From an uncultured Neomegalonema sp. (lineage in GTDB: Bacteria > Pseudomonadota > Alphaproteobacteria > Rhodobacterales > Rhodobacteraceae), in the NCBI GenBank assembly GCA_937958345.1, contig CALGNW010000046.1:1-9037 (forward strand): a DNA stretch of 9,037 nucleotides. Direction: 5' to 3'. Of this stretch, positions 6,546 to 9,037 are shown piece by piece (position 1 is the stretch's first letter; every line of letters starts with the position of its first letter). The notes under the pieces were generated by a model that saw nothing but the letters and a program-made list of their open reading frames with translations, did no database searches and was not told the DNA's origin. A program made the translations under genes and the position numbers.

Positions 6546-7387
6546 TGAACCATGATGACCGGCATCGACGCTTTGTCGACAACCGTTTGTGTATTGCCGC
6601 CAAAAACGGTCTCGCGCTCGTGGCTGTCGTGATAAGCGCCCATAATCAGGACGTCAGCCCCGCACGCACGCGATTTTTCCAGCAGGCTTTCCCCTATGCT
6701 GCGTTCGGGCCTGAAGCGGTCAAGCACAGCGTTTATCCCGCGAACCGCGAAGTATCCGAGCAGATCATCGGACGTCGCACCGTGGATTTGTTCTCCGGCG
6801 GTGAGGACGGTAACCTTGCTGGCCGCGCCGATGATACCGATTGTCAATGCGACGGCGCGGGCAGACTCGACAGAACCGTTCCATGCAATCGTGACGTTCT
6901 CGCCGAGGGTCTGGGGATGATCGGCGCGCATTGGACACATCATTACCGGGCGACCTGTATTAAAGAGCGCGGCGCGTAGGGTATTTGCCCCGAGATTTCT
7001 GTCACGGTCCGGCTTTGCCACGACAATCAGATCAGCGAGGCGGCCATGGGTTTTGATTACGTCAATCTGCTTGCCGGGCGCTTCGCGCCAAAGCGCCTGC
7101 TGCTTGCCGCCGCCCTCTGTCAGTCCGAATGCCGGCAGGAGCGTCCTGAATTCGGCCCTGAGCGTCTTTTCTTCCTCGTCGGCGAGACCCTTCGCTGAAT
7201 CGGTGATCTGCTTTTTCATAAAGGCGGGCACCGGCACACCGTAAGGAAGCATATCTTCCGGTCTCGGCCTGCAATGCAGTGCCTCGACATGCGCGTCGTA
7301 GCGTTTTGCCAATACGGCTGCGTGGGCAAGGACGTTCTCGACGTTACCGTCACCGCGAATAGGTATGACAATCTTACCCGGCGTCAT
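6542..7387 (-). CDS. Universal stress protein, tandem UspA domains
   Basis: A 281-residue cytosolic protein made of two UspA-type alpha/beta domains. The first runs about 1-155, starting KIVIPIRGDGNVENVLAHAA and ending ADLIVVAKPD...GRPVMMCP. The second, about 163-281, starts VTIAWNGSVESARAVALTI and ends ADVLIMGAYHDSHERETVFGGNTQTVVDKASMPVIMVH as two separated blocks of one motif. UspA domains bind ATP or act as dimerisation and signalling modules. The C-terminal GxxGx9G-type ATP motif is degenerate: G250-A-Y-H253 has His where the second Gly is expected, while G263 and G264 are kept. The first domain lacks a clear motif. The ATG at 7387 has AGGGGG 8 nt upstream, inside an inverted-repeat arm. 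It sits between fhs and tctC; a role with the transporter is inferred from context, and ATP binding is uncertain. Confidence 0.9.
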   Translation of the reverse strand: MTPGKIVIPIRGDGNVENVLAHAAVLAKRYDAHVEALHCRPRPEDMLPYGVPVPAFMKKQITDSAKGLADEEEKTLRAEFRTLLPAFGLTEGGGKQQALWREAPGKQIDVIKTHGRLADLIVVAKPDRDRNLGANTLRAALFNTGRPVMMCPMRADHPQTLGENVTIAWNGSVESARAVALTIGIIGAASKVTVLTAGEQIHGATSDDLLGYFAVRGINAVLDRFRPERSIGESLLEKSRACGADVLIMGAYHDSHERETVFGGNTQTVVDKASMPVIMVH

Positions 7388-7389
7388 GT

Positions 7390-7504
7390 GCGATGCCCCC
7401 TATCTTGAATGACACCGTCCGCGCTGGAAACAGGGAAGATGGCCCTACCGGTGAGAAACCCGCTAGAACCTGCCGGACGAAGCCGATGATATTGGGGGCA
7501 TCGC
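7390..7504. other. Structured element in fhs-usp gap: 11-bp closing stem covering the usp ribosome site
   Basis: GCGATGCCCCC (7390-7400) and GGGGGCATCGC (7494-7504) are perfect inverted repeats 93 nt apart; two more pairs follow after a T/T mismatch. A second nested helix pairs CGTCCG (7416-7421) with CGGACG (7474-7479). On the + strand smaller hairpins have GNRA-type loops (CTG-GAAA-CAG at 7424-7433; GAGA within 7450-7460), and the outer stem is followed by TTTT. On the - strand the arm next to usp contains its Shine-Dalgarno AGGGGG. It may therefore be a usp leader that hides the ribosome site, a small + strand RNA ending after the U4, or a short element with terminal inverted repeats. It does not match any riboswitch or RNA class I can recall. 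Confidence 0.55.
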
Positions 7505-7512
7505 TTTTCAAA

Positions 7513-9037
7513 TTAAAATAGCCCCTCGATCTGACCGTCGGCATCAAGCATGATGGTTTCGGCAGCGGGAACGCGCGGCAGGCCCGGCATCGTCATAATC
7601 TCACCGCAGATCGCCACAACGAAGCCTGCCCCGGCAGAAAGACGGACTTCGCGAACGGGAATCGAGAACCCCGTCGGCGCGCCGCGTTCGTTCGGGTCCG
7701 TCGAAAAGCTGTACTGAGTTTTGGCCATGCATACCGGCAGCTTGCCGTAGCCCTGATCTTCCCAAGCCTTGAGCTGGTCGAGGATTTTCTTGTCCATGAC
7801 CACGCCGTCAGCACGGTAGATCCCCGTCGCAATCGCTTCGATCTTGTCCGCAAGGCTCATATCGTCAGAGTAAAGCGGTGCGTAGTCGGCCTTACCGCTG
7901 TCGATGATTTCGACGACTTTATTAGCGAGGTCGATCGTGCCGTCACCGCCGTTCGCCCAGTGCATGCACAAAACAGCCTCGGTTCCTTTGGAGGCGACAT
8001 AGTCCTTAACCGCCTGAACCTCCGCCTCGCTATCACCGGCAAAGTGGTTGATTGCGACAACGACAGGAACATTGAACTTGCCGAGGTTCTCAATGTGACG
8101 CCCCAAGTTTGCGCAACCGCTGTTCACCGCATCAACATTCTCCGTGCCGAGGTCGGCTTTTGTGACGCCGCCGTTCATTTTCATCGCACGGATCGTCGCA
8201 ACGAGGACGATGGCCTTTGGCGAAAGACCGGCCTTGCGGCATTTGATGTTCAAGAATTTTTCCGCGCCAAGGTCGGCGCCGAAGCCCGCCTCGGTCACCA
8301 CATAATCACACAGCTTCAACGCTGTTTTCGTGGCAACAACCGAGTTGCAGCCGTGCGCGATGTTCGCGAACGGGCCGCCGTGGACGAAGGCCGGATTGTT
8401 CTCCAGCGTCTGCACGAGGTTCGGCTGCACCGCCTGTTGCAGAAGTACCGTCATTGCGCCATCAGCCTTGATATCGCGGCAGTAAACAGGGGTACGGTCA
8501 CGGCGATAGGCCACGATCATGTCGCCGAGCCGTTTCTGGAGGTCGGCAAGATCATTTGCGAGGCAAAGGATCGCCATAACCTCGGACGCGACCGTGATGT
8601 CAAAGCCGGTCTCGCGCGGGAAGCCGTTTGCCACACCGCCGAGCGATGCCGTGATCTGACGAAGCGCGCGGTCGTTCATGTCCAGAACGCGGCGCCAGAC
8701 CACGCGGCGGACATCAATCTCCAGCTCGTTCCCCCAATAGATGTGGTTGTCGAGCATCGCCGCACAGAGGTTATGTGCCGACGTGATCGCGTGAAAGTCG
8801 CCGGTGAAGTGGAGGTTCATATCCTCCATCGGCACGATCTGAGCGTAACCGCCGCCTGCCGCCCCGCCCTTCATCCCGAAGTTCGGCCCGAGCGACGCCT
8901 CGCGGATACAGACCATTGCGTTCTTGCCGATTTTATTGAGGCCGTCGCCAAGTCCGACTGTCGTTGTCGTCTTGCCCTCGCCCGCAGGCGTCGGGTTGAT
9001 CGCGGTCACAAGGATCAGATTGCCGTCCGCATCGCCC
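7513..9037 (-). CDS. fhs: Formate-tetrahydrofolate ligase (5' end outside window)
   Basis: The C-terminal 507 residues of formate-tetrahydrofolate ligase (formyltetrahydrofolate synthetase), which makes 10-formyl-THF from formate, THF and ATP in one-carbon metabolism. Visible landmarks include the ATP-binding loop NPTPAGEGKTTT (Lys codon at 8973-8971), REASLGPNFGMKGGAAGGGYAQ (split by me here as REASLGPNFG then MKGGAAGGGYAQ), the HFTGDFHAI segment, VTEAGFGADLGAEKF, VVVAINHF and the near-terminal CGEIMTMPGLPRVP. All are typical of the family, whose members have about 555 residues, so roughly 50 N-terminal residues are missing. A GTG at 9009 is internal: in-frame coding (GDADGNLIL) continues to the window edge. 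The frame is intact to TAA at 7513. It is followed 125 nt later by usp on the same strand. In alphaproteobacteria it supports formate or methyl-group oxidation and purine synthesis. Confidence 0.95.
   Translation of the reverse strand, partial: GDADGNLILVTAINPTPAGEGKTTTTVGLGDGLNKIGKNAMVCIREASLGPNFGMKGGAAGGGYAQIVPMEDMNLHFTGDFHAITSAHNLCAAMLDNHIYWGNELEIDVRRVVWRRVLDMNDRALRQITASLGGVANGFPRETGFDITVASEVMAILCLANDLADLQKRLGDMIVAYRRDRTPVYCRDIKADGAMTVLLQQAVQPNLVQTLENNPAFVHGGPFANIAHGCNSVVATKTALKLCDYVVTEAGFGADLGAEKFLNIKCRKAGLSPKAIVLVATIRAMKMNGGVTKADLGTENVDAVNSGCANLGRHIENLGKFNVPVVVAINHFAGDSEAEVQAVKDYVASKGTEAVLCMHWANGGDGTIDLANKVVEIIDSGKADYAPLYSDDMSLADKIEAIATGIYRADGVVMDKKILDQLKAWEDQGYGKLPVCMAKTQYSFSTDPNERGAPTGFSIPVREVRLSAGAGFVVAICGEIMTMPGLPRVPAAETIMLDADGQIEGLF

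Noticed and set aside
7390..7504. Known RNA classes (SRP RNA, 6S, cobalamin, THF, TPP, FMN, fluoride, hammerhead) for the structured element
   Set aside because: The conserved cores I can recall are absent; the resemblance of AGGGAA and GGTGAGAAACC to cobalamin-type motifs breaks down because the CCCCGCAAC-like core is missing.
7393..7521. A 42-codon + strand open frame through the fhs-usp gap
   Set aside because: No ribosome site, low-complexity polar product unlike any family, and its start and end lie in the inverted-repeat arm and the fhs stop region; probably chance.
9007..9009. GTG at 9009 as the fhs start
   Set aside because: It is an internal Val inside the first visible strand before the ATP loop; coding continues in frame to the window end.

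Overview
The window looks like ordinary chromosomal DNA from an alphaproteobacterium, most likely a Rhodobacterales/Roseobacter-type marine bacterium. This rests on protein style (formate-THF ligase, tripartite tricarboxylate transporter, AceK), moderately high GC, GGAGG-type ribosome binding sites and tight gene packing. The assignment is an impression from protein families, not a database match. I see no tRNA, rRNA, insertion sequence, prophage or CRISPR array.

Layout: the 3' end of a pyruvate kinase gene lies on the + strand (1-250). Everything else is on the - strand and converges on it. In transcription order, right to left, these are: formate-tetrahydrofolate ligase fhs (enters from beyond 9037, ends 7513), a tandem-domain universal stress protein (7387-6542), and the tctC-tctB-tctA tripartite tricarboxylate transporter (6356-2988). 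Next come a ketopantoate-reductase-family oxidoreductase (2985-1990) and aceK, isocitrate dehydrogenase kinase/phosphatase (1990-284). From tctB to aceK the genes nearly touch (9-nt gap, 2-nt gap, 1-nt TAATG overlap), so they read as one translationally coupled unit.

Working model (inference): TctC captures a carboxylate in the periplasm, TctB/TctA import it, and the reductase may act on a 2-oxo/2-hydroxy acid derived from it. AceK sets the isocitrate branch point between the TCA cycle and the glyoxylate bypass. The universal stress protein upstream may be a nucleotide-sensing partner of the transporter, as TeaD is for a TRAP transporter.

The noncoding parts hold most of the unusual signal. 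The fhs-usp gap (7388-7512) has a perfect 11-bp inverted repeat enclosing about 93 nt, one arm of which contains the usp Shine-Dalgarno sequence. The usp-tctC gap (6357-6541) has a good sigma70-like promoter overlapping the usp stop codon and several inverted repeats. The tctC-tctB gap (5265-5387) has two successive hairpins that may set the ratio of binding protein to membrane subunits. I found no clear new multi-gene system. The best candidates for something undescribed are the structured fhs-usp element and the placement of a sequence-divergent aceK inside a carboxylate-transport operon.
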